Assembly (NCBI GenBank): GCA_016708345.1
Contig: JADJFX010000007.1
Coordinates: forward strand, 62,001-126,000
Reading direction: 5' to 3'
Source of the DNA: Candidatus Rhodoferax bjergmarkensis
GTDB taxonomy: Bacteria > Pseudomonadota > Gammaproteobacteria > Burkholderiales > Burkholderiaceae_C
DNA length: 64,000 nucleotides
The notes under the pieces were generated by a model. It saw only the letters and a list, made by a program, of their open reading frames with translations, was not told the DNA's origin and made no database searches. How positions within the stretch are numbered: the stretch's first letter is position 1; each line of letters opens with the position of its first letter. Positions 1 to 8,131 of the stretch are shown in pieces. A program made the translations under genes and the position numbers.

Positions 1-3000
1 AATGTGAAACCACTCGTATGACCCCGCTTTGCGGCCGGGCCACGCCCCTTGCGTCTTGTCATCCCAAGCATCCGGTTTTGCTTCAAGCTGCTTACGAAAC
101 GCTTGCAAATGGGCATTGACGGCCGGGTAGCCGTCAATGTCGATACCACGCCGCGTGAAGATTAGCCACAGGTCCTGCGACTCCACATTCCAGCGCTTGA
201 CATCCCGCCCTCGCAAAAACGGCTTGATGATGTCCGCCGACTTTGGGTCTTGCTCTACCAACGCATCGCGCTGTTCGCGTGTGATGACGAACGCCTCGTT
301 CAACCCAGTCAACACACCGCGATAGAACCGCCCCTTGCAATACTCCCCCAGCGGCAGTCCGGCTTTGCGAATGCGGGCTAACAATTGGCGTTTGGTTGGC
401 GGCTCCAACTGCCAGCCATCACGCTTAAGGTCCCGCTGGGGCACGCCAAAACGCTCTGCAGCAAACACGTCGGGAAAGTCGCTCACGCGGTAGTTCTCGT
501 TTGTGCTGTCCCAGTTCAATACCGCCACCTCGTTCTTCACATCGCTCAACGGTATCGCTTTCTCGCGCTTGGTGGCAATGACGATGGTGGGGTAAGCCAG
601 CGCGTCAAACACGGCTTCGTCGCCAAAGTCAATGATCTGGCGCAACTCGGTGTGCGTGACCATGTATTCGCGCAGGGCCGTGCCGTATTTGGCGCGGAAC
701 CATTTGTTGCTGGTGATAAAGCTCAGGCAGCCGTGCGGGTTGAGTAGCTGGAACGAGCGCTCATAAAAGTACACATACAAATCCGCGGTGCCGTTGTAGG
801 TGGCGTAGTGCGGTTTGAAGCGCGGTTTGTCTTCTTTGATGGACTCTTGCCGCACATAGGGCGGGTTGCCAATAACGATGTCAAAACCGCTCTGGAAACC
901 AAACATCCATTCGGGGTCAAAGAAGTCGGCATGGCGGTTCTGGTCAAACGGGTCCCAGGCGGTCATGCGTTCGGCGTCGCCCGGTTTCAGTGTCAGCTCA
1001 GCTTTGAGTAGCGTGGCCAGCTCATCGCGAAGGCGCAAAATTTTCTCTTTGCGTTTACGCTTGTCGGCAAAGCGTTTGGCTGCGAAGTGGCTGGCGTTGG
1101 CATCGCGCAGCTCGGCTTCTTTGTCAGCCACATCGGGGTTGGCCAACAGGTCTTGCTGCATGCCGCTGCGCGGGATGGGCAGCAGGGTGTTGGCCGCAAC
1201 GATTTTGGTTTCTAAGTTAGGCAGTGGTGTCAGCCGCTGATGGTCGGTGCCCAGCTTTTGCTCCACCACCAAGCTGATGAAAAAGCGCAGCTTGGCAATC
1301 TGCACGGCGATGGGCTGAATGTCTACGCCGTACAGGCACTTTTCTATCAGGTAGAGCTTTCGGGCGTAGTCTGCATAGTCAGGGTCAGCAAAGTCGGCAT
1401 CAAACTTTTCCAGCGTGGCCACTGCGGCAGTGGTTTGCTCGTCGCGCAGCGTGGGGTCTTTGAGCTTCCTGGCACTGGCAAGCTGCTCTGCCAGCGGGGC
1501 GCGGTTTTGGGCTTTCCATAGCGCGTTGTCGGGGTCGAGCTTGCGCAGCACGGCCACCAATTTTTGCAGCATGCCCATGGGGAAGGCACCCGAGCCGCAG
1601 GCAGGGTCGAGCACGCGCAAGCGCTCTATGGCGGCAATCAACGTGAGTGTTTCAGCGGCGTTGAAGTTGTGGCTGGTGTGGCGGTAGCTCAGCAGGCGGC
1701 GTAGGCGCTCTCGTGTCACGTTTAGCAATGGATTTTCAGGTCCGCCCACGGCCAGACCACCAGACATGGGGTTGGCTGCTACCGCATCCAGCGCCAAGTC
1801 GCCGGGGCCTGCGTCCAAGTCCAGCAGCCCATTTGCTATAAATTGCGTAGCTGCTTGCGCAGGTTCTGCGGGGGCTAGAGGCCTTTCTAGGTAACAAACA
1901 AGGGCTTCGTCCACCATATAGTCCACCACCTCGCGCGGGGTGTAGAAGGAGCCGCTTTTCTTGCGGGCGGTCGTTTTGGTGTCGGGGTTGTAGCTAGCCA
2001 GCAGGTTTTCAAACACTTTGCCCAGCAGCTCGGGGTCTAGCGCCACTTCTTCTTCAACCGGCGTGTTTTCTTCGATAGTGAACTTGTAGCTGTCAAAAAT
2101 CTTCAGCAAGCCGCGCGGCTTGTACTTGCGGTTTTTGGTGCCGAACACGTCGTTCAAATCCACCTCGTCCGTGCCTTCACCAAAGAACAATTCGTTGGGA
2201 ATGTGCATGGGGTTTTCGGGCCGCTCCGAGAAGCCGTCCACGCGCAGCACGGTTTGTTTGCCTTCGGCGACGACAAGTGCGGCCAATGCAGGGTCACGCT
2301 TGATGTCCTCGGGCGTAACAAGCTTGTCCAGGCACTCGAATAAGCCCCCATTCAAAAACGGCACTTTACGGAACAGGGCCAGCGCCGCGTCCGGGTCTTT
2401 GAAATCATTTTTGTATCGGTAGGCGGTGTGGATCAGGTATTTGTCCATCCGCTTGGGGCCAGCGGTGGCACGCCACACGCGCTGCTTGTTGCCGTCTTCA
2501 TCTTCGTCCGCAGTTTCGGTATTGAGGGTTGCGAAAAACAAGTTTTGCAGAATGGCTTTGTAGTAGTTGCCTTGTGCGCCGTGCTGGTGGGGTGGCGTGT
2601 TCAGCAGCGCTGCCAATGCCTTTTCGTCAAACAGGGCGGCGGGCACCAGATGCTTTTCTTTCAGGAACCAGACAAAGATAAGCCGGGTGAGCAGGCGTAT
2701 CAGTGCGACCGTGGGGCGATTGTTAGTCGTTGGGTCATCTGACTTCTCCAGCGGCTGGCCTTTGGGGAACACCACGCCAGTGCGCGCGAGGATGGCCCAG
2801 TAGTACCACTCGGCCAGGTCTTTGTAAAAGCGGTCGTTCAGTGCTTTGACATCCAGCGCTTTGAGCCAGGCGTCATAGAGCTTCTCGAAACTGGAGGGGA
2901 CGTACTTTGCATCCACCTCGGTCAACGCCATACTTTCCAGAATGCGCAGGTGAGCGGCGTGTGGCGCGCCAAGGTCAATGTCTTTGATGATGGAGACTTT

Positions 3001-3543
3001 GCCCTCGATCACATCCAGCGATGCATCGCGCTTGTTGGCGCGGCGGTGGATGACCGAGACCGACAACAGCGGCGTGCCGTCTTCGCGTGGGTGGCGGAAC
3101 AGCAGGACGGCGGGCATGGGGAACAGGCGATTGACCTCGCGCGTGAGTGCGGCCAGGCGGGTGCGAGACCATGAGCCAGGTTTCAAATCAATGGCCAAGA
3201 AGACAAAGCTCTCCACCTGCCAGACTTGCACGCCGCCGGTTTCAGTCAGCAGACTGGCTTGCCCGGCGGCCAGGGCGGGTAGCTCATCATTAGTGAGCTG
3301 GAACAGGAAAGCGGCGCTTTGCCAATCGTCCAGGCTGGCGTGTGCGGGGTTGAGCTGCTTGCTGCCACCCAACAGGTTTTCAACTTCTTTGGCAAACGCT
3401 TGGGGTTGAGTGGGCAGCTCCAGTGTTTTGTGGCTGGCGTAACCCAGTTTGCCAAGCAAGGCGGTTGCGCTGGTGCGCAGATCGCTGATGGCTAAGTTCA
3501 GTAGCGCGGTTTGAAGTTCGGCGCGTAGTTTTGGGTGGCTCAT
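1..3543 (-). CDS. Eco57I-type (type IIG/PglX-like) adenine-specific DNA methyltransferase, partial
   Basis: The reading frame is open from an ATG at 3543 to the left edge, so the 3' end is missing (1,181 codons seen). The SAM-binding motif DPACGSG lies near residue 646 and the catalytic NPPY motif (GNPPYV) near residue 893, the order found in the gamma-class N6-adenine methylases of the Eco57I/PglX family. The long N-terminal half (about 600 residues) has no motif I can name; a nuclease activity there is possible but not shown. The partner genes vapC/vapB and a PLD-helicase lie just upstream on the same strand (22-base gap to vapC), so the function is probably restriction or phage defence. 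A dispersed repeat sits in frame at about 1833-1890 (residues PAQAATQFIANG). The alternative reading, as the methylase of a DISARM- or BREX-like system, depends on genes left of the window. Confidence 0.82.
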   Translation of the reverse strand, partial: MSHPKLRAELQTALLNLAISDLRTSATALLGKLGYASHKTLELPTQPQAFAKEVENLLGGSKQLNPAHASLDDWQSAAFLFQLTNDELPALAAGQASLLTETGGVQVWQVESFVFLAIDLKPGSWSRTRLAALTREVNRLFPMPAVLLFRHPREDGTPLLSVSVIHRRANKRDASLDVIEGKVSIIKDIDLGAPHAAHLRILESMALTEVDAKYVPSSFEKLYDAWLKALDVKALNDRFYKDLAEWYYWAILARTGVVFPKGQPLEKSDDPTTNNRPTVALIRLLTRLIFVWFLKEKHLVPAALFDEKALAALLNTPPHQHGAQGNYYKAILQNLFFATLNTETADEDEDGNKQRVWRATAGPKRMDKYLIHTAYRYKNDFKDPDAALALFRKVPFLNGGLFECLDKLVTPEDIKRDPALAALVVAEGKQTVLRVDGFSERPENPMHIPNELFFGEGTDEVDLNDVFGTKNRKYKPRGLLKIFDSYKFTIEENTPVEEEVALDPELLGKVFENLLASYNPDTKTTARKKSGSFYTPREVVDYMVDEALVCYLERPLAPAEPAQAATQFIANGLLDLDAGPGDLALDAVAANPMSGGLAVGGPENPLLNVTRERLRRLLSYRHTSHNFNAAETLTLIAAIERLRVLDPACGSGAFPMGMLQKLVAVLRKLDPDNALWKAQNRAPLAEQLASARKLKDPTLRDEQTTAAVATLEKFDADFADPDYADYARKLYLIEKCLYGVDIQPIAVQIAKLRFFISLVVEQKLGTDHQRLTPLPNLETKIVAANTLLPIPRSGMQQDLLANPDVADKEAELRDANASHFAAKRFADKRKRKEKILRLRDELATLLKAELTLKPGDAERMTAWDPFDQNRHADFFDPEWMFGFQSGFDIVIGNPPYVRQESIKEDKPRFKPHYATYNGTADLYVYFYERSFQLLNPHGCLSFITSNKWFRAKYGTALREYMVTHTELRQIIDFGDEAVFDALAYPTIVIATKREKAIPLSDVKNEVAVLNWDSTNENYRVSDFPDVFAAERFGVPQRDLKRDGWQLEPPTKRQLLARIRKAGLPLGEYCKGRFYRGVLTGLNEAFVITREQRDALVEQDPKSADIIKPFLRGRDVKRWNVESQDLWLIFTRRGIDIDGYPAVNAHLQAFRKQLEAKPDAWDDKTQGAWPGRKAGSYEWFHI
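1833..1890 (+). repeat. Dispersed palindromic repeat, copy 1 (inside methyltransferase gene)
   Basis: The copy reads TTTGCTATaAATTgcGTAGC then TGCTTGCGCA, GTTCTGCG and GGGCTAGAGGCC. It is inside the methyltransferase gene and keeps its frame open, adding roughly 20 residues. The same core occurs at 8071-8126, 19332-19375, 24236-24285 and 29041-29092. Confidence 0.75.
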
Positions 3544-3565
3544 GCTGGGCTATGCGTTGTCATCT

Positions 3566-3973
3566 TCAAACCATCCAGTCTTCAAGTTTCAAGCCAGGTA
3601 TGCGTTCAAAGTGGCGGGTGTTGTGGGTCACCAGAATCAGGTTTTCAGCTAGTGCGTGGGCAGCAATCTGAACATCCATGATGCCGATGGGTTGCCCTTT
3701 TTTCATTAGCAGTGTGTGCGTTTCGCCATAGATGTCGGCGGCTTGGGCTGTCCAAACCAATACCGGCAGAACATCCAGCAACTGATCAATCGCGGTACGC
3801 CGTTTGTCCTGAGCGGTCATCCGGTATTGCCCTGCACGAATTTCAGCGCGTGTGGCCACCGATATGGCGACATATTCGTCGACCATTGCAGCGTGCAATC
3901 GGTTTGCTAGGCTCTGGTTTTGCGGCCTCAGTGCATAGCTGATGATGTTGGTGTCCAGCAGGTGGGTAATCAT
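3566..3973 (-). CDS. vapC: VapC-type PIN-domain ribonuclease toxin
   Basis: The 135-residue product starts MITHLLDTNIISY and has the PIN acidic set: D in LDTN near residue 8, E in RAEI near residue 45, D in IGIMDVQIA near residue 100 and the terminal THNTRHF. Its ATG (3973-3971) overlaps the TGA of vapB in an ATGA arrangement, which argues for this start rather than one 16 codons further upstream. VapC toxins are endoribonucleases held inactive by the cognate VapB. The pair sits between a helicase and a DNA methyltransferase gene, so it may stabilise that cassette or guard it; this last point is inference. Confidence 0.9.
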   Translation of the reverse strand: MITHLLDTNIISYALRPQNQSLANRLHAAMVDEYVAISVATRAEIRAGQYRMTAQDKRRTAIDQLLDVLPVLVWTAQAADIYGETHTLLMKKGQPIGIMDVQIAAHALAENLILVTHNTRHFERIPGLKLEDWMV

Positions 3974-4287
3974 TTGGCGGGCTTGCGGTGCGTTGCGGGG
4001 CTTGGCACTTCTTCCGCCCAATCCTCAAACGGATTGCGCGGGTATTCCACTGGTGCGGCTTCATCGCGAAACGAAAAATCTTCAGGAAAAGGGTCGTTCG
4101 CAATCTTCTTGAATAGTGCATCGAGCTTGAGTCGGCGTTGGGTTTCACTGTCTTTAGGCTTGAGCGTGATCTCGCCTGTGACCTCGTTCTTAGCAATCCA
4201 CATTTCTTCAACTTCCACGCGAAACGCCTTGGGCAAGCGAATGGCCTGGCTGTGGCCGTTGGTAAATACTTTGGCAGTGGCCAGCAT
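3970..4287 (-). CDS. vapB: VapB-type antitoxin (AbrB/SpoVT swapped-hairpin)
   Basis: The 105-residue protein begins MLATAKVFTNGHSQAIRLPK, the usual N-terminal AbrB-like DNA-binding fold of VapB antitoxins; the acidic C-terminal half would wrap the toxin. The ATG at 4287 has a GGAG ribosome site about eight bases upstream. The gene overlaps vapC by four bases and starts 35 bases after the stop of the helicase gene, so the pair could be read through from the helicase or from its own promoter. A perfect ten-base palindrome lies just upstream and is the likely autoregulatory site. Confidence 0.9.
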   Translation of the reverse strand: MLATAKVFTNGHSQAIRLPKAFRVEVEEMWIAKNEVTGEITLKPKDSETQRRLKLDALFKKIANDPFPEDFSFRDEAAPVEYPRNPFEDWAEEVPSPATHRKPAK

Positions 4288-4302
4288 GATTTTCTCCTTG
4301 TC

Positions 4303-4312
4303 ATGTATACAT
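4303..4312. promoter_or_regulatory. Probable VapB operator
   Basis: ATGTATACAT is a perfect palindrome placed 16 bases upstream of the vapB ATG. VapBC complexes normally repress their own promoter at such palindromes. The assignment is by position and symmetry only. Confidence 0.5.
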
Positions 4313-4322
4313 TGAAACGTAC

Positions 4323-7300
4323 CTACATTATCACCAACCAAGTAATCAAGTCAAAGTCCGTAGTGCCTTTCACCACCTTGGTTGCATCCATGAGTTTGCC
4401 GCCCCGGCCAGTGAATAGGTTGGCCGCATTTTTGCGAGTGAACTGCGCCACGATGGCGGCGACGGTTTTTTCCAGCAAGGCGCTGTAGGCGCTCATGTCT
4501 TGCCCATGGCTGGTTTGTTCATCAAACAGCTTGCACAGGTCGGCATACGGTTCTGTCTTGCCCTGGCACAAGGCCCTGAAAATTTCAAGCACTTGTTTGG
4601 GTGCGGCAAAGTTGTAGCGCACTGCGCCGTCGGCATGGATGTAGACCAAAAAGTAGGGACTCAGCGGGTTGACTGCTGGGGTGCTGGCATCTGTGCCAGA
4701 TGCACCGTGTGAAACCTTGTGTTGCTGGCGCAGACAGTAGATGACGCCGGGCTTAACACTGGCGTGCTCGGTGCTGGCGGGCACCACGCCATACAGACCA
4801 AAGGGCGCGTCCTGCAGTTTGGTGCGGTTGGCTTCCACGTAGTTGCTCAGGTCCATGCGGAAGTCGTCCAGGCTGAACTCGTTCAGCGCCACGGACTCGT
4901 TGAAGTCTTCCAGGTCCAGCACCTCGTCTTTCAGGCGCATGAGCTGCTTGTCGCGGTATTTCAGGTCTTGGTGAATGAGTTCCTCCAGTTCCGCGTTGGT
5001 CAGCACGTTGTCCTCATTGGTGGCAGAAATGTCCACCAGCGCCATACGCGCTTCCACCCGGTTTTTGAGGTTGATGTATTTGTTCAGGTCGGGCGTAGGC
5101 CAGAAGTTGACGAGCTGGATGGTGTCGTTCGGGCTGCCGATGCGGTCGATACGACCAAAGCGCTGGATGATGCGCACCGGGTTCCAGTGAATGTCGTAAT
5201 TGACCAGCAGGTCACAGTCTTGCAGGTTCTGGCCCTCAGAGATGCAATCGGTGGCGATCAATATGTCAATTTCACCGTCTTGCGGCATCTTGGACATCTT
5301 GGCGCGCTGCTTGGCGCGGGGGGCAAAGTTGGTCAGGATTTGGTTGAACTCAGGCGTGCCAAACGTGGAGCGATTGGGCCGGGCACCGCCGGATACCAAC
5401 GCAATGTGGCTGCGCAGAGTGGTGCTGGCCCACGGCTCCAGTTGTTCGTACAAATAAGCGGCGGTGTCTGCAAAGGCGCAGAACACAATGATCTTGCGGT
5501 TGGGCTCACCCCGGTTGTTGGTCGTGTGCTTGGTTGTGACCTTATCTTTGATGATGGCTTTGAGTTCTGTCAGCTTGGCATCACGCTCGGGTGTAACGCC
5601 GCCAGCGCTTTCGGCCAGCATGGAAAGCTGGCGTTTGTCGGTGGCCAAGTCGGTCAGCCAGCGGTCTACGTCCATGTGCTCCATGCGGTATTTGAGGGTG
5701 CCGACCTCGAACGCTTCACGCAACTCTTCGTCTTCTTCCGCCTCCATCAAGAACAGTGTGGCTTGCAAGTCCTGCGCTTTGCCGTCTCGCAGCTTTTGGT
5801 ACGCGCTAAGGCGCTCTTCCAAGTCTTCAATTTTGCTGACGGTGCGCTCCATGGTGATGGCGAACGATTTGACCGAGCTTTCCAGCCGCTTCAAAAAGTT
5901 CACCTTCATCATGCCGATCAAGAACTTCTCACGGTTCTCTTGGCTGAAATTGCGCACATTGGTTTCGCCCTGGTACTGATCCTTGTATTGGGGCAGCACA
6001 TAAATAGACGGCTTGAACAGAGCGAGCTGGTACTTTTCGATTTCTTCGTTCAGTTTGTCGTAGGTGGGGAAACGGCCCTTGCTATCAATCTCCGAATACT
6101 TGGAAATCGGTTTGGCCCGTTTGGGGAATTTGCCGATTTGCGCCATGGAGGCGCGGTAGTACTTTTGAATGTGTTTGCGGGAGCGGGCGATGGTTAATTC
6201 GTCCAACAAGGTGAAGAAGCCTGCCGGCAGCCCGTCCATCAGGTCTTTAGGGTCGCGGTCACCGGTGCCTGTAACAGGCTTCTTTGCCCATGCGGTAAAG
6301 GTTTTTTGGGCTGCGTCCAGCGTTTGCTTGATGCTGGCAATGCCGGTTGTGGGCATCAGTGCGTGGTCGCGCCCCTCGGAAACTAAATAGAGCTGGTTAC
6401 GCAGGTCTTTCAAGTCGTTGTTGACTGGCGTGGCGGACAGCAACATCACCTTGGTTTTGACCCCTGCCTGGATGATGTCTTGCATCAAGCGCTCGTAACG
6501 GCTCTGCTTGATGACGTTGCCTTCTTCGTCACGTTTGCCTTTGACGTTGTTGCGGAAGTTGTGCGATTCGTCAATCACCACCAAATCGAAGTTGCCCCAG
6601 TTGATAGTCCCGAGGTCAACGTCGCCAGCCCTGCCAGACTCTCGGGATAGGTCGGTGTGGGACAGCACCATGTAGCTAAACCGGTCACGAACAAAGGGGT
6701 TGAGCTCGGTCATGTTGCTGCCGAGATAAACCGTCCAGTTCTCGCGCAGCTTTTTGGGACACAGCACCAGAACGCGGTGGTTACGCAGCTCAAAGTATTT
6801 GATGACGGCCAGCGCCGAATAGGTTTTGCCCAAACCCACGCTGTCGGCCAGGATGCAGCCGTTGTGGGTGTTGATTTTTTGAACGGCCCCTTTGACACCA
6901 TCTTTCTGGAATTCAAACAGGGCTTTCCAAATTTCAGTGTCGGTGATGGCGGTGTTGTCAAAGAACTGGGCTTGCTCTTCCTGGCCGGAAAGATACGCCT
7001 CAAAGACGTGGAACAGGGTCTTGAAGTAGATGAACTCCGGGGAATGGTCCACATAGAGCTGGGCCAGGTACTCCAGCACCTTGGCTTTGACATCTTCAAC
7101 GAGGGCGGTGTCTGACCACAATTCATCAAACCATGCTTTCAGGTCAGTGCGGTCGCGGTCACTATCGACCACCATGTTCAATTCGATATTCGGCGCGGCA
7201 GACAGGCCCAAACCGCGCTGGGTGAAGTTGGAACTACCCATTAGGGCGTGCTCGCGTCGGCCGTCGTCAACGTGGTACAGCTTGCCGTGCAACAGGTTGG

Positions 7301-7640
7301 CCTCAATGATGGAGCGGATTTCGACCTTGTTAGTGATCCACTCGGCGCAGCGGCGGGCGACTTCCTTTTGCTGAAGCCGGTTGGCAAGCTCCAACCCCTC
7401 GTCTTCAATCTTGAAGGCCTTTTTGTCGGTCTTCTCAGGGTCTAGTGTCTGAATGAATTTGGGTTCGCCAAACAAAAACTGGAGCGATTCGATGCCGTCG
7501 AGCTGCTCGCTCAGGGCTTCGTAGGCATAAATGGTGAAGTAGGCGGAAACGACTGAAAGGCGGCTACCGCTGGTGGCATTCTCTTTCAGGAATTCTGCAA
7601 CTTTGCCCCTGGTCCTGTTGTCTCTGATACCTGATTTCAA
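4323..7640 (-). CDS. PLD-nuclease/SNF2-type helicase fusion
   Basis: The product is about 1,105 residues. The N-terminal part has a phospholipase-D-type HxKx4D motif (HGKLYHVDD, near residue 118) followed by GSSNFTQRGLG, as in PLD nucleases. A superfamily-2 helicase follows: Walker A DSVGLGKT (~268), DESH box (~357), SATPVNND, and C-terminal ATDCISEGQNLQ and QRFGRIDRIG. The best start is a TTG at 7640 with AAAGGGA five bases upstream; it begins right at the conserved part (LKSGIRDNRTRGKVAEFL). A start at 7808 is also open but adds 56 residues that look non-conserved. With the downstream methyltransferase it probably forms a restriction or defence system; the DISARM helicase DrmD is a possible relative, but I do not recall a PLD domain in it. 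Confidence 0.85.
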   Translation of the reverse strand: MKSGIRDNRTRGKVAEFLKENATSGSRLSVVSAYFTIYAYEALSEQLDGIESLQFLFGEPKFIQTLDPEKTDKKAFKIEDEGLELANRLQQKEVARRCAEWITNKVEIRSIIEANLLHGKLYHVDDGRREHALMGSSNFTQRGLGLSAAPNIELNMVVDSDRDRTDLKAWFDELWSDTALVEDVKAKVLEYLAQLYVDHSPEFIYFKTLFHVFEAYLSGQEEQAQFFDNTAITDTEIWKALFEFQKDGVKGAVQKINTHNGCILADSVGLGKTYSALAVIKYFELRNHRVLVLCPKKLRENWTVYLGSNMTELNPFVRDRFSYMVLSHTDLSRESGRAGDVDLGTINWGNFDLVVIDESHNFRNNVKGKRDEEGNVIKQSRYERLMQDIIQAGVKTKVMLLSATPVNNDLKDLRNQLYLVSEGRDHALMPTTGIASIKQTLDAAQKTFTAWAKKPVTGTGDRDPKDLMDGLPAGFFTLLDELTIARSRKHIQKYYRASMAQIGKFPKRAKPISKYSEIDSKGRFPTYDKLNEEIEKYQLALFKPSIYVLPQYKDQYQGETNVRNFSQENREKFLIGMMKVNFLKRLESSVKSFAITMERTVSKIEDLEERLSAYQKLRDGKAQDLQATLFLMEAEEDEELREAFEVGTLKYRMEHMDVDRWLTDLATDKRQLSMLAESAGGVTPERDAKLTELKAIIKDKVTTKHTTNNRGEPNRKIIVFCAFADTAAYLYEQLEPWASTTLRSHIALVSGGARPNRSTFGTPEFNQILTNFAPRAKQRAKMSKMPQDGEIDILIATDCISEGQNLQDCDLLVNYDIHWNPVRIIQRFGRIDRIGSPNDTIQLVNFWPTPDLNKYINLKNRVEARMALVDISATNEDNVLTNAELEELIHQDLKYRDKQLMRLKDEVLDLEDFNESVALNEFSLDDFRMDLSNYVEANRTKLQDAPFGLYGVVPASTEHASVKPGVIYCLRQQHKVSHGASGTDASTPAVNPLSPYFLVYIHADGAVRYNFAAPKQVLEIFRALCQGKTEPYADLCKLFDEQTSHGQDMSAYSALLEKTVAAIVAQFTRKNAANLFTGRGGKLMDATKVVKGTTDFDLITWLVIM

Positions 7641-7860
7641 GTGAATCCCTTTGTTGTATACCCTTGCCAGCGCCCGCCCACCTGCTAAGTGCGTCGATTC
7701 ATGGGAATGAACGATCTTGGCTTTAATTGGACCAATAGATATTGTTTCTAAGAGTCTACAGCCAGTCGCTTCGCGAAAGAGGGCTGGCTTAGGGCTGCAT
7801 GGGCTCACATTTTCCGCGTGTACCTATGTCGACCGTGTACGCCCGCCACAGCTCACCAGC

Positions 7861-8068
7861 ACCACAGTGTTGTTGTGGCTGTCACCCGCCACGGCCGTCG
7901 ATACCGGGTCAATCACGGATTGGTCGTTTTTCACTGCTAAAGCGCGCCCATCAACAGGTGGAACTTGCCCAGCTCCATCCCGTCGGGCCAGAGCCATTGA
8001 ACAGGCTCGGGCGTGAGGTCAACGGCGCAAGTCAGCACAACCGGGCTCTTGGTCAATGATTCAGTGCC
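7861..8068 (-). pseudogene. Remnant of a RepA-like AAA ATPase from a mobile element
   Basis: Two short stretches on the minus strand look like one family: LTCAVDLTPEPVQWLWPDGM followed by ELGKFHLLMGAL (ends at a TAG at 7937-7939), and IDPVSTAVAGDSHNNTVV (about 7861-7913). RepA-like helicase/ATPase proteins of plasmids, prophages and integrative elements carry PEPxxWLWPG...GKLxxLAG before Walker A and IVDPVVSAVAGDSHKNTE at Walker B. Here Walker A and the sequence between are lost, so it is a relic. It marks mobile-element DNA at the edge of the accessory block. Nothing else coding is seen in 7641-8131. Confidence 0.5.
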
Positions 8069-8070
8069 AG

Positions 8071-8126
8071 ATTAGCCGCTAGAGCCCGTAAAACTTGCGT
8101 CAGAAGCTACTAAATTAATAGCAAAA
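8071..8126 (-). repeat. Dispersed palindromic repeat, copy 2
   Basis: On the minus strand it reads TTTGCTATTAATTTAGTAGC, then TTCTGACGCAAGTT and CTCTAGCGGC, collinear with copy 1. It begins six bases after the hisD stop and marks the border between the his genes and the accessory block. Confidence 0.7.
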
Positions 8127-8131
8127 CCGGA

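Noticed and set aside
4719..6197. Long plus-strand frame of 492 codons
   Set aside because: It is antisense to the helicase gene, whose motifs are unmistakable, and its protein has no recognisable features.
7641..7808. 56-codon upstream extension of the helicase gene
   Set aside because: It has no matching family region, and the TTG at 7640 has a good ribosome site and fits the usual N-terminus.
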